Source: Thermasporomyces sp036564245
GTDB lineage: Bacteria; Actinomycetota; Actinomycetes; Propionibacteriales; Actinopolymorphaceae
Direction of reading: 5' to 3'
NCBI GenBank assembly: GCA_036564245.1
Contig: DATCKU010000110.1
Location: forward strand, 62,001 to 126,000
DNA: 64,000 nt
Part shown: piece after piece, positions 44,097 to 52,214 of the stretch
Position numbering within the stretch: position 1 is the stretch's first letter
How the letters are laid out: every line of letters begins with the position of its first letter
Notes under the pieces: generated by a model
The model's input: only the letters and a program-made list of their open reading frames with translations
Databases searched by the model: none
Told to the model about the DNA's origin: nothing
Made by a program: the position numbers and the translations under genes

Positions 44097-46217
44097 CTAG
44101 GTGTGCTCGGCCGGGTTCTCCCAGTAGTACGTCTCGGGGTCGTAGACGGCGGGCGACGGCAGGATCCACGGGTTGACCCAGCCACCCAGGGCGAGGTTCT
44201 CCCGTTTCGGGACGTTCGACAACCCGTCGCGCACGAGCACGATCCGCGGGTAGTTGGCGACGATCCCGTAGAAGAACGGGCCGTGCTCGATGTGGATCTT
44301 CTGGATCTCCCACAGCAGCGCGATCCGCTTCATCTGGTCCGGCTCGACCCGGGCCTGCGCGTAGAGCTTCCACAACTGGTCGATCGGGTCGCCCTCCTCG
44401 GGAAGCATCCACGGTGGTGTCCGTTCCCACGGTGAGGTGTCGGCCTGTTGCTCGAGCTTCTTCGGGTCGCCGGTCTGCAGGATGAACGCCTGTCCGTGCA
44501 GCGGCGCCCAGTGCGCGGGCTCCACCGGGATCACCCAGCCGGGATAGACCAGCGGGTGGTTGTCACCGACCTCCCAGGCCGTCGTCGTCATGAGCTCGCC
44601 CCGGCCCCAGCGCGGACCGAACGCCTCCGGCGGGATCGGGTTCATCTTGGTGGTGATCCCGATCGCCTCCCAGTCACGCTTGACCCTTTCGTTCTTCTGG
44701 ATGTGCTCGTCGCTCGTGTTCGCCGGGTAGTCGAGGAAGATCTCCAGCTTCGAACCGTCCGGAAGCTCGCGCTTGCCGTCTCCGTCCTTGTCCACGACGC
44801 CGAGCTCATCCAGCATCGACTTCGCCCGCTCCACGTCGTACTGCACGTAGGCGTCGCGCCATTCGGCGTACTTCCGCTTGGCTTCGTCGTTGATCGTGAA
44901 CATGAGGCCCTTCGGGCTCAACGTCCCGGTCGTGACCTCGCCGGTGTCGAAGTAGATGGACTTGCGCGCGTCGGGTCGGTTGATGGCGTACGACAACGCC
45001 TGCCGGAACTTCGGATTGCGGATCATGTTCCGCATGTTCTCTTCCGGATAGTCGTAGTTGAAGAAGAGAATCGAGCCGGTCCCCGAACCGCTGTCCCACA
45101 GATGCACGCGAAGTCCGGTGCGGTCCTCGCTCTGCTTGAAGCCCGAGATGTCGGCAAGCACCAAGGCGTGGTGGCCCCCGTGGACGTAGTCCACGTCGCC
45201 CTCGGTCATCTGCAGCTTCTGCACTTCCGGGTCGGCGACGATGGCGAACTCGATCTCGTCGATGTAGGGCAGCTGGTTGCCTTCCTTGTCGACGCACCAG
45301 TAGTACGGATTGCGCTCGAAGACGACCCGGCGGCCTTCTTGGTACGACTTGAGCCGCCAGCCGGTCATCGTCGGACACTCGGGGTTCAGTCCGAAGTCGC
45401 CCTTGATGGCGTGCTCGTTGTACCAGTCGCTCCGTGTGATGCTCTTGTTGTACTTCGGGTGGAACTGCGAGACGTAGTGCTTCGGCAGCATCCACAGCGG
45501 CCCGACGCTCCCACCATCCGCGGCACTGTTGACCCAGGCCGCCAGGCGCTCCGGTGTGATCGGTGCCGGTGCGTCGAAGGTCAGTACCAAGGTGTACTCG
45601 TCGGGCGCTGAGACCTTCGCCACGGTGTCGCGCCCGGAACGCACGTCGTCAGGTGGAGCGAGGTTCGTGTCGGGGTTGTTGACCAGGTCCTCCCACCAGT
45701 ACATGATGTCGGCCGTGGTCCATGGTTCGCCGTCGGACCACCTGAGGTTCTTGCGGAAGTGGAAGACCCACTCCGAGGCGTCCTCGTTGGACTCCCAGCT
45801 CTCGACGAGTCCCGGACCGATGTTGAGTCCGTCGTTGAGGAAACGCAGCAACGAATGGCCGTACATGTACTCCTTGATGGCCGAGGACGTGCTCTCAGCC
45901 ATGATCATCTTGAGCTTGCCACCGTACTTGCCGACCTTCACCCACCGATGCGGGATGACGTACGGCGACTCGGGAAGCCGCTCCTCGACCGGCGGCAGCT
46001 CGCCCGCCTCCACCAGCTTGGCGAGAGCGGGTGCCTCCTGAAACTTCGAAGGCGGCGGCAGCGGCTTGGTCTCCGATCCCTTCCCCTCGAGCTTGTCCCG
46101 CGGAGCGGGTCCCGACTCGCGCTCGGGCCCGCTGCACGCGGCGAGCGTGATCGAGCTGGCGGCAACTGCCGTGGCGTAGAGGAAGTCGCGTCGCCTGATC
46201 CCGTTGTTCTGCGCCAT
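44097..46217 (-). CDS. family 5 extracellular solute-binding lipoprotein (orphan)
   Basis: A 706-aa peptide/oligosaccharide-type binding protein. The twin-arginine lipoprotein signal RRRDFLYATAVAASSITLAAC has the lipobox Cys near residue 28. SBP_bac_5 features follow: PGLVESWESNEDASEWVFHF, KNLRWSDGEPWTTADIMYWW, FRQALSYAINRPDARKSIY, VERAKSMLDELGVVDKDGDG. The ATG at 46217 has GAGGAGAAG upstream. No permease or ATPase genes adjoin it, unlike typical Dpp/Opp operons, so it must share a distant transporter or act as a sensor. The long size and WCVDKEGNQLPYIDEI resemble plant-polysaccharide-utilisation binding proteins. Confidence 0.87.
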   Translation of the reverse strand: MAQNNGIRRRDFLYATAVAASSITLAACSGPERESGPAPRDKLEGKGSETKPLPPPSKFQEAPALAKLVEAGELPPVEERLPESPYVIPHRWVKVGKYGGKLKMIMAESTSSAIKEYMYGHSLLRFLNDGLNIGPGLVESWESNEDASEWVFHFRKNLRWSDGEPWTTADIMYWWEDLVNNPDTNLAPPDDVRSGRDTVAKVSAPDEYTLVLTFDAPAPITPERLAAWVNSAADGGSVGPLWMLPKHYVSQFHPKYNKSITRSDWYNEHAIKGDFGLNPECPTMTGWRLKSYQEGRRVVFERNPYYWCVDKEGNQLPYIDEIEFAIVADPEVQKLQMTEGDVDYVHGGHHALVLADISGFKQSEDRTGLRVHLWDSGSGTGSILFFNYDYPEENMRNMIRNPKFRQALSYAINRPDARKSIYFDTGEVTTGTLSPKGLMFTINDEAKRKYAEWRDAYVQYDVERAKSMLDELGVVDKDGDGKRELPDGSKLEIFLDYPANTSDEHIQKNERVKRDWEAIGITTKMNPIPPEAFGPRWGRGELMTTTAWEVGDNHPLVYPGWVIPVEPAHWAPLHGQAFILQTGDPKKLEQQADTSPWERTPPWMLPEEGDPIDQLWKLYAQARVEPDQMKRIALLWEIQKIHIEHGPFFYGIVANYPRIVLVRDGLSNVPKRENLALGGWVNPWILPSPAVYDPETYYWENPAEHT

Positions 46218-46341
46218 CACGTCGCTTCTCCTCGAAGAGTGGAACCATGCCACATGTGTCAATTCACCGAGCCTGGCACGAATCGGCGCAGCCTTGACCA
46301 GATGATCGCGGCCAGCTCCGGAAACCAGGCGACCGGCCCCA

Positions 46342-46353
46342 AATGACCATGTG
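46342..46353 (+). repeat. motif copy upstream of the orphan binding-protein gene
   Basis: AATGACCATGTG with CCCCA in front, 9 of 12 bases, 125 bp upstream of the start at 46217. Inverted relative to copy B at the other end of the same gene. Confidence 0.4.
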
Positions 46354-46407
46354 CACTACGCCTGCCGGGGGTGCACCACGTGTCGGCACGTGTCGCAGGT
46401 CCGACAC

Positions 46408-46820
46408 GCCTGGAGTACGGCTGACCTCACAGGTCAGGAGTACGCCTGACCTGCCCCGAACGGGCGTAGTGCGCGATGGCGGTACCCGGACATAGCGTGC
46501 GAGCGACCTAGCCCGGGGTCTTGCGGACAAAAGCGCCGTCGACCCACCGGGGTCTTGCGGACATAGCGCGCGGCGACCTAGCAGCGTTCGGTACGGACAT
46601 GGTGGGCGGGCGACGTCGTGAGCGCTTGCGCGGGGATAGCGCGTGGCCGGCCTCGTGGCGGGCTCGTCCGAACACAGGGCGTCGGTGACCTACCGGGTCA
46701 GAGGCACACAGAGCGTGCAGTGACCTGCGAACAGCCACGTTCTGGTGTCGACGTCGTCGGGGTACGCAAGCACCACCTACGAGGGTCTAGCAGACAGAGC
46801 GTACCCAGTGACCTGACTGC
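46408..46820. repeat. field of degenerate tandem repeats, ~36-bp period
   Basis: First, GGAGTACG(G/C)CTGACCT occurs at 46411 and 46437. Then a unit with core GGACATAGCG repeats at 46488, 46525 (GGACAAAAGCG), 46559, 46595 (GGACATGG), 46632, 46670 (GAACACAGGGCG), about 46704 and 46792, at spacings of 37, 34, 36, 37, 38, 34 and 88. Most units also contain GCGACCTA or GTGACCT about 10 bases after the core. Spacers are not unique as in CRISPR, and no reading frame runs through. Confidence 0.55.
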
Positions 46821-46870
46821 GACCGGATGGACATTGCACACGTGCCTCGGCACAGACCGGATGCGTACAT

Positions 46871-46898
46871 TGGCCCCGGTCGCATGCGACCGGGGCCA
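46871..46898 (-). terminator. perfect 28-bp palindrome downstream of deacetylase gene
   Basis: Arms TGGCCCCGGTCGC (46871-46883) and GCGACCGGGGCCA (46886-46898) separated by AT. It lies 57 bp past the stop of the gene at 46956. A second small stem, CCACCC/GGGTGG at 46939-46955, touches the stop codon itself. Together they form a probable double terminator. Confidence 0.7.
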
Positions 46899-46955
46899 CA
46901 TCAGGCGTTCGCAGATGGCTTGCCGATGAAGCGACGAGCCACCCCGACAGGGTGG

Positions 46956-48155
46956 TTACTTGCCGGCAGGACGCCCTGCTGGCTTTGCCGCAGGCTTGCT
47001 CGCGGGCTTGGTCGCAGGCTTGGTAGGAACCTCTGCAGCCCGCGCCCTGGCGGCCGGCGCGCTGTTGCAATCCAGCGCGCGGAACTCGTAGCCCTGCTTT
47101 GCAAGCTCCGGCAGCGCTCGCGCGACTGCCTCGACGGTCTGGGAACGGTCGCCACCGCCGTCGTGCAACAGAATGATCGCTCCGGGTGCGGCTCCTTCGA
47201 GGATGTCGTCGACGATTTCGTCGGTTCCGGGCCTCTCCCAGTCACGCGGGTCCACGTGCCACAACACGACCGCCTGACCGAGCTCGGTCGCGATGTCTCG
47301 CACGTCATGGTTGACGGCTCCATAGGGAGGACGGAAGCACCGTGACGCCGGACCGGTCACAAGTTCTTGCCGTGCCTCGGCATCGTCCAGCGCGGGTAGC
47401 TCCCGGTGGTCGTACGTGTGGTTGCCGATGGTGTGCCCGGCGGCCAGGACCTGCTGCACCAGCTCCGGATGCTCTTTTGTCGCCGATCCGAGCTCGAAGA
47501 ACGTAGCGTGCGCGTCGTTCTCCGCGAGGACTTGCAGGATCTGCGGCGTCCAGCGCGGGTCCGGTCCGTCGTCGAACGTGAAGAAGATGACCTTTTCACC
47601 CTTGGACTCCACCCGCTCCACGGTGCACGCGATATGGTCGGGCGCATGGCTGGGCGTTTCACCTACGACAGGTGACGATTCCGCAGGTGCGCTTGACGGT
47701 TTCACCGAAGGACTCGTCGGTTTCGCTGAAGGCGTCGACGGGCTCGGTGACGCAGTTGACGATTCCGCTGACTCAGTTGCGGATTCGGCTTCCTCCTCCG
47801 CCACGGTTTTCGGACAATCCGTGGGCTCAGGTGCCGGGTACGTCCCGGCGCTGACCCGGTTCGGTGCGGGTAACGCGGTCCGAGTCGCCTTCGGCCGTGG
47901 ACGTTTCGACTTGGCCACGATCGTGGGCCACGCGTCGTCCGGCTTGGCGACCGACGACCCATCTTGCGATTGGGCGGCGCCTGTCGTACATCCGCTGAGC
48001 CAGCCACTGAGCAGTACGACGGACAACATGACACCCAGACCGCAGGCGGGCAGTCCCGTTGTCGCAGACTTCTTGACGGACTTGCGTACCCTGGTTGTGC
48101 AAGGGTGGTCAGAACCTTCTGTGGCAACCCGAAATAGCCAATGCTTCATAGACAA
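46956..48155 (-). CDS. polysaccharide deacetylase (NodB) lipoprotein
   Basis: A 399-aa surface-anchored deacetylase. A signal with lipobox (MLSVVLLSGWLSGC, Cys near residue 56) follows a basic N-terminus. A Ser/Pro/Glu-rich linker spans about 90-185. The NodB domain (about 185-370) has IFFTFDDGPDPRWTPQILQ (catalytic Asp and metal Asp), GNHTYDHRELP (metal His pair), RPPYGAVNHDV, WHVDPRDWERPG and IILLHDGGGDRSQTV, so all active-site residues are present. The C-terminus ends in KPA-type repeats (TKPATKPASKPAAKPAG) that could bind anionic wall polymers. Likely acts on peptidoglycan or exopolysaccharide. Confidence 0.9.
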   Translation of the reverse strand: MSMKHWLFRVATEGSDHPCTTRVRKSVKKSATTGLPACGLGVMLSVVLLSGWLSGCTTGAAQSQDGSSVAKPDDAWPTIVAKSKRPRPKATRTALPAPNRVSAGTYPAPEPTDCPKTVAEEEAESATESAESSTASPSPSTPSAKPTSPSVKPSSAPAESSPVVGETPSHAPDHIACTVERVESKGEKVIFFTFDDGPDPRWTPQILQVLAENDAHATFFELGSATKEHPELVQQVLAAGHTIGNHTYDHRELPALDDAEARQELVTGPASRCFRPPYGAVNHDVRDIATELGQAVVLWHVDPRDWERPGTDEIVDDILEGAAPGAIILLHDGGGDRSQTVEAVARALPELAKQGYEFRALDCNSAPAARARAAEVPTKPATKPASKPAAKPAGRPAGK

Positions 48156-48330
48156 TCCCCCGTCTTCCGCGTCCCAGACTGACGCCCGTCCCGATTCGCC
48201 TTGAAGAAGCAGTCGCCCTGAAAACGCGGGCCGATCGCACCGAATACATCCGCGACTTGCTCAGGAGGCGTTTGCAGCTGTAACGACCGGGGGCCAACTT
48301 CACCGAGCCCGTTCAGGTAGGTTGTCGGTC

Positions 48331-49056
48331 GTGACTGATGTACTGCCTGACTCGGAAATCTCTCGAGTCCTCGTCATCGCCGCGCACCCGGACGACATCG
48401 ACTTCGGTGCCGCCGGAACGGTCGCGCGCTGGACCGATGCCGGGCTCAAGGTGAGTTACTGCATCTGCACAGACGGTCAGTCCGGAGGCTTCGACCCCAC
48501 CATCTCGCGTTCGGAGATGGCGAGGATTCGTCGCGCCGAACAAGAGGCGGCAGCGGCCGCAGTCGGCGTGAGTGACGTGCGCTTTCTCGGCATGGTCGAT
48601 GGCGAGCTGGAGGTGACGAAGGAGCTGGTTCGCGCGATTACGGCGCTGGTCCGCGAGATCCAGCCGGACCGCGTGGTTTGTCCGAGCCCGGAGCGTGACT
48701 GGGTGATTCTGCCGCGTAGCCACCCAGACCACCTGGCGGCCGGGGAAGCCACGGTGCGTGCCGTATATCCCGCCGCGCGCAATCCGTTCGCTTTCCCGGA
48801 ATTGGCCGAAGCCGGGCTCGCCCCGTGGACGGTGCGGGAGCTCTGGCTGTCCGCCCACCCCACCGCCAACCACGTGGTGGACGTCACCGAGACGGTCGAC
48901 CGCAAGCTGGCTGCCCTGCTGTCACATCGCAGCCAGCATCGCGATCCCGAGGGATTGCCGGACCGGGTACGCGGATGGCTTCGGGCCGCCGCCGCGCGAG
49001 CCGGCCTGCCCGAGGGCCGGCTCGCCGAGGAGTTCTTCGTCGTACGGACCGAGTAG
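48331..49056 (+). CDS. PIG-L (LmbE-like) family deacetylase
   Basis: A 241-aa zinc-dependent N-acetylglucosaminyl-type deacetylase. VLVIAAHPDDIDFGAAGTVA carries the AHPDD motif and ILPRSHPDHLAAGEATVRAV the second His motif. TDGQSGG and RRAEQEAAAAAVGVSDVRFLG are typical. It is not MshB or Mca by its motif context, so the substrate (perhaps a glycoside or bacillithiol/mycothiol-like conjugate) is unknown. I favour the GTG at 48331 over a TTG at 48322. It is divergent from the NodB deacetylase and convergent with GH4. Confidence 0.86.
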   Translation: MTDVLPDSEISRVLVIAAHPDDIDFGAAGTVARWTDAGLKVSYCICTDGQSGGFDPTISRSEMARIRRAEQEAAAAAVGVSDVRFLGMVDGELEVTKELVRAITALVREIQPDRVVCPSPERDWVILPRSHPDHLAAGEATVRAVYPAARNPFAFPELAEAGLAPWTVRELWLSAHPTANHVVDVTETVDRKLAALLSHRSQHRDPEGLPDRVRGWLRAAAARAGLPEGRLAEEFFVVRTE

Positions 49057-49102
49057 GACGGTGCATCGGCCGCGAGTGACCCGCCGCCGGTTCAGGCGGT
49101 CG

Positions 49103-50401
49103 TCAGGCTGCGTACGAACGCAGCAACGGATCGTGTGCTGCGATGGCGTCGTCGAGAATGGCTCGCGCCACCGCAGGACTCGGCACCAGAGGGTCGCTCG
49201 CCAAGGCCTGCAGTGCGAGCTCGCGCGACCCGCGCACCGCCGCCTGGACGGTGAGCTCCTGCTGCTGCCAACGCGACGCGAGAACCGCCGCGACGCCCGC
49301 GGGTAGCTCGCCGACCGCGACACCGTGCACGCCTGCGGCACCGACCACCGCGGGCACCTCGACGATCGCGTCGCCCGGCAGGTTCGGGATGAGACCCCGG
49401 TTCGGCAGGTTGACCGCGAGCTCGACGATCTCGCGTCCGCTGACGAGCGCCTCGGCTATCGCGACCAGGCGTTCGGCTTCCTGACCGGCCGGTGCGACGT
49501 CTAGTGGTGCCTGCCCAGCGGCCTGTGCGCGCAGTCGATCCCACAGGTCGGCCTTCTCCGCGATGTAGTGGTGCGTCGCGTCGAGACCGGGCTGCAGGCC
49601 CCAGGCGAGCTTGCCGTCTTCGGTCGGGCACCCGAGGTACCAGGAGAAGAACTCCGCAACGTGGCGGTCGCCTGGCGCGGCGTAGAGCCCGAACAGCTCG
49701 AGCAGGTCCGCCGTCACCGGCTCGATCGGTACCTCACCGGCACGCAGCCGGGGGTAGAGGTCGACGCTTCCGTGCCGGAGCTCGAGCAGCCAGCACAGGT
49801 GGTTGAGGCCGGCGAAGACCGCCGTCAGCTCGTGCCCGGGAACGCCGAGCGCCTTCGCAAGCTCGGCCTTGGTGTGCATCGTGCCGTGACACAGGCCGAT
49901 GACGCGTTCGTGTGCCCAGCCTGAGATCGCGCGCACGTTGGCGGTCAGCGGGTTGGCGTAGTTGACGAGCCACGCGCCGGGGGCGAGCTCGGCGACGTCA
50001 CGGCCGATCGCCACGAGCTCCGGGATCTGACGCAACGCACGCAGCACGCCACCCGGGCCGACCGTGTCACCCACGGTCTGGCGCACGCCGTGGCGCAACG
50101 GGACCTCAAGATCCGTACGCCACCCGGCCGCCCCACCGACGGCGATCGTCGTCGCCACGACAGTGGCGCCGGCCAACGCGTCGCGCCGGTCGACGTACGG
50201 CTCCACGGTGAGGTGGGATCCCCGTGCCTCCGCCATCCGACGCCCGAGCTTGGCCATCGTCACCGCCGCGTCCTCGTCGATGTCCACCAGGCGCACGGTG
50301 GCGCCGTCGAAGACCGGGGAGCCGGCCAGGTCGGCCAGCAGTCCTGGCGTGAAGACCGTGCTTCCTGCGCCGATCAGAACGATTGTGTGTGATGTCACCA
50401 C
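49103..50401 (-). CDS. GH4 glycoside hydrolase (alpha-glucosidase/galactosidase/glucuronidase type)
   Basis: A 432-aa NAD- and metal-dependent glycosidase using redox elimination chemistry. The NAD motif is IVLIGAGSTVFTPGLLADL. VGDTVGPGGVLRALRQIPEL, NYANPLTANVRAI, GLCHGTMHTKAELAKALGV (metal Cys and His) and FAGLNHLCWLLELRHG follow. The Cys-His pair in GLCHG is the pattern of GH4 enzymes acting on non-phosphorylated alpha-glycosides, whereas 6-phospho-beta-glucosidases have GLCN. That fits an ABC importer, not a PTS. A GTG start at 50401 (or 50398) has GAGGG upstream; the permease gene ends 6 bp before it. Confidence 0.88.
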   Translation of the reverse strand: MVTSHTIVLIGAGSTVFTPGLLADLAGSPVFDGATVRLVDIDEDAAVTMAKLGRRMAEARGSHLTVEPYVDRRDALAGATVVATTIAVGGAAGWRTDLEVPLRHGVRQTVGDTVGPGGVLRALRQIPELVAIGRDVAELAPGAWLVNYANPLTANVRAISGWAHERVIGLCHGTMHTKAELAKALGVPGHELTAVFAGLNHLCWLLELRHGSVDLYPRLRAGEVPIEPVTADLLELFGLYAAPGDRHVAEFFSWYLGCPTEDGKLAWGLQPGLDATHHYIAEKADLWDRLRAQAAGQAPLDVAPAGQEAERLVAIAEALVSGREIVELAVNLPNRGLIPNLPGDAIVEVPAVVGAAGVHGVAVGELPAGVAAVLASRWQQQELTVQAAVRGSRELALQALASDPLVPSPAVARAILDDAIAAHDPLLRSYAA

Positions 50402-50407
50402 GTACCC

Positions 50408-51247
50408 TCACTTGATTCCGGTGAGCACGAACGCGTTCACGATCCGCCGCTGGAAGATGCAGAACACGACGACCACCGGAACGACGGCCATGGTCGCCGC
50501 CGCCATCACGAGGTCGTATCGCTGTGCGTGTTGACTGTTGAAGTACGTCAACGCCAGCGGCAGGACCATCTTGTCCTGGTCGTTGATCACGATCAGCGGC
50601 CAGAGGTAGTCATTCCACGAGGCGAGGAATGTGAAGATACCGAGCGCCGCGAGCGCAGGGCTCGTGAGCGGCAGGATCACCCGCCAGTAGATGGCGAACT
50701 CACCGGCCCCGTCGAGCCGCGCCGCGTCGATGAGATCGTTGGGAATCGCAGCGATGAACTGGCGCATCAGGAAGATTCCGAACGCGCTGACGATGCTGCC
50801 CACGATGAGCGCCCACAGCGTGTTGAGCAGGTGGAAGAAGTCCATCACGAGGTACGACGGGATGAGCAGCACCGGCGCCGGGATCATCATCGTGCTCAAC
50901 ACGATGACGAAGATCACGTTGCGGCCCGGGAACGAGAACTTCGCGAAGATGTATCCGGCGAGCGAGCTCGTGAAGAGCGTCAGCGCGGTCACCACGCTCG
51001 CGACGATGAGGCTGTTGCGATACCACAGCAGGTACGGCGAGTTCTCGAGGATGTAGGTGAAGCTCGCGAACGACGGTTCCTCTGGGATGAGCGTCGGAGG
51101 TATCCGGATGATCTCCTCCGAGGTCTTGAACGCGTTGCTCAGCATCAACGCGAACGGCAGCACGAAGAGCACGGCCGCGCCGCTCAGCACCGTGTAGAGG
51201 ACGGCGAGCCCCACTCGCCGCCGGTTCCGGGCAGTGACGGCAGGCAT
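50408..51247 (-). CDS. carbohydrate ABC transporter permease (MalG type)
   Basis: A 279-aa CUT1 permease with six hydrophobic segments. The ATPase-contacting EAA loop is DLIDAARLDGAGEFAIYWRV. ILENSPYLLWYRNSLIVASV and ASWNDYLWPLIVINDQDKMV are typical of MalG-like subunits. It lies 1 bp downstream of the partner permease gene. No ATPase gene is in the operon, so a shared MsiK-like ATPase is likely. Confidence 0.92.
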   Translation of the reverse strand: MPAVTARNRRRVGLAVLYTVLSGAAVLFVLPFALMLSNAFKTSEEIIRIPPTLIPEEPSFASFTYILENSPYLLWYRNSLIVASVVTALTLFTSSLAGYIFAKFSFPGRNVIFVIVLSTMMIPAPVLLIPSYLVMDFFHLLNTLWALIVGSIVSAFGIFLMRQFIAAIPNDLIDAARLDGAGEFAIYWRVILPLTSPALAALGIFTFLASWNDYLWPLIVINDQDKMVLPLALTYFNSQHAQRYDLVMAAATMAVVPVVVVFCIFQRRIVNAFVLTGIK

Positions 51248-51248
51248 G

Positions 51249-52187
51249 TCAGTACTCCCACCGGGTGCGGAGCGTGCGCAGCTGCACGAGGGCGACCACG
51301 AGGATGAGGAACATCAAGAGGACCGACATGGCCGATGCGTACCCCATCTGGAAATCGCCGAAGGCGCGTTCGTAGATGTGCAGGACGACCGTCTCGCTGC
51401 TGCGGATGGGTCCACCGGCGGTCATCACCTGGATCCTCGTGAACTCCTGCAGGTAGCCGATCGTCGTGAGGCAGAGTACGAAGACGAACGTCCTTCGTAG
51501 CAGCGGCAAGGTGACGCGCCGGAAGCGCGCGACGACGCCGGCTCCATCGACCTTCGCCACGTCGTAGAACTCCTGCGGAATCGCCTGCAGGCCGGCCAAG
51601 AAGACGATCACGTTGTATCCCAGGTCTTGCCAGATCGCCGCCACCATCACCGCCCACAACGCGCTGCTGGGGTCGTCCAGCCAGGAGCGGCCGGAGATGC
51701 CGACGATCTCCAGCGCGGAGTTCAGCCAGCCGGCTTGCGGGTCGTAGATGGGCAGCCACAGAAGGGACACCGCGACCGCCGAGGCGATGGCGGGCAGGAA
51801 GAAGACGGTACGAAAGAGCGCACGGAGTCGCGTGATGGTGTTCAGCGCGAGCGACACGGCGAGGGCGAGTACGATGTTGACGGGAACGGCGACCGCCGCG
51901 TACTTCAGCGTGTTGCCGAGCGCATTCAGGAACAGGGGGTCACCCGTCAACGCGAGGGTGAAGTTGCGCAGGCCCACGAACGGCGTGACCGGAGCCAGCT
52001 GGTTGTAGCGATGCAGGCTCAGCCAGATCGCGATCACGATCGGCACGATGGTGAACGTGGTGAAGATCGCGAGAATCGGGGTGAGCCACCCGTACGCGAA
52101 GAGCAGCTGTCGCCCGCGGCCGGGCCGCACCGCACCGCGCTTCGCGGCCTGCCGCCGTTCGTCCCGGGCGGTCTCCGTCGTCGCCAT
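51249..52187 (-). CDS. carbohydrate ABC transporter permease (MalF type)
   Basis: A 312-aa CUT1 permease. LLFAYGWLTPILAIFTTFTI is the first span. The EAA loop is EFYDVAKVDGAGVVARFRRV. LTTIGYLQEFTRIQVMTAGGP is typical. The ATG at 52187 has GAGAGG upstream and is preferred over an in-frame start 24 bp earlier. Confidence 0.92.
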   Translation of the reverse strand: MATTETARDERRQAAKRGAVRPGRGRQLLFAYGWLTPILAIFTTFTIVPIVIAIWLSLHRYNQLAPVTPFVGLRNFTLALTGDPLFLNALGNTLKYAAVAVPVNIVLALAVSLALNTITRLRALFRTVFFLPAIASAVAVSLLWLPIYDPQAGWLNSALEIVGISGRSWLDDPSSALWAVMVAAIWQDLGYNVIVFLAGLQAIPQEFYDVAKVDGAGVVARFRRVTLPLLRRTFVFVLCLTTIGYLQEFTRIQVMTAGGPIRSSETVVLHIYERAFGDFQMGYASAMSVLLMFLILVVALVQLRTLRTRWEY

Positions 52188-52214
52188 ACCTCTCGGGAGC
52201 TCCCGTGCCACCCT

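Noticed and set aside
46408..46820. CRISPR array
   Set aside because: The period is close to CRISPR size, but repeat units are strongly diverged, there are no constant repeats with unique spacers, and no cas gene is in the window.
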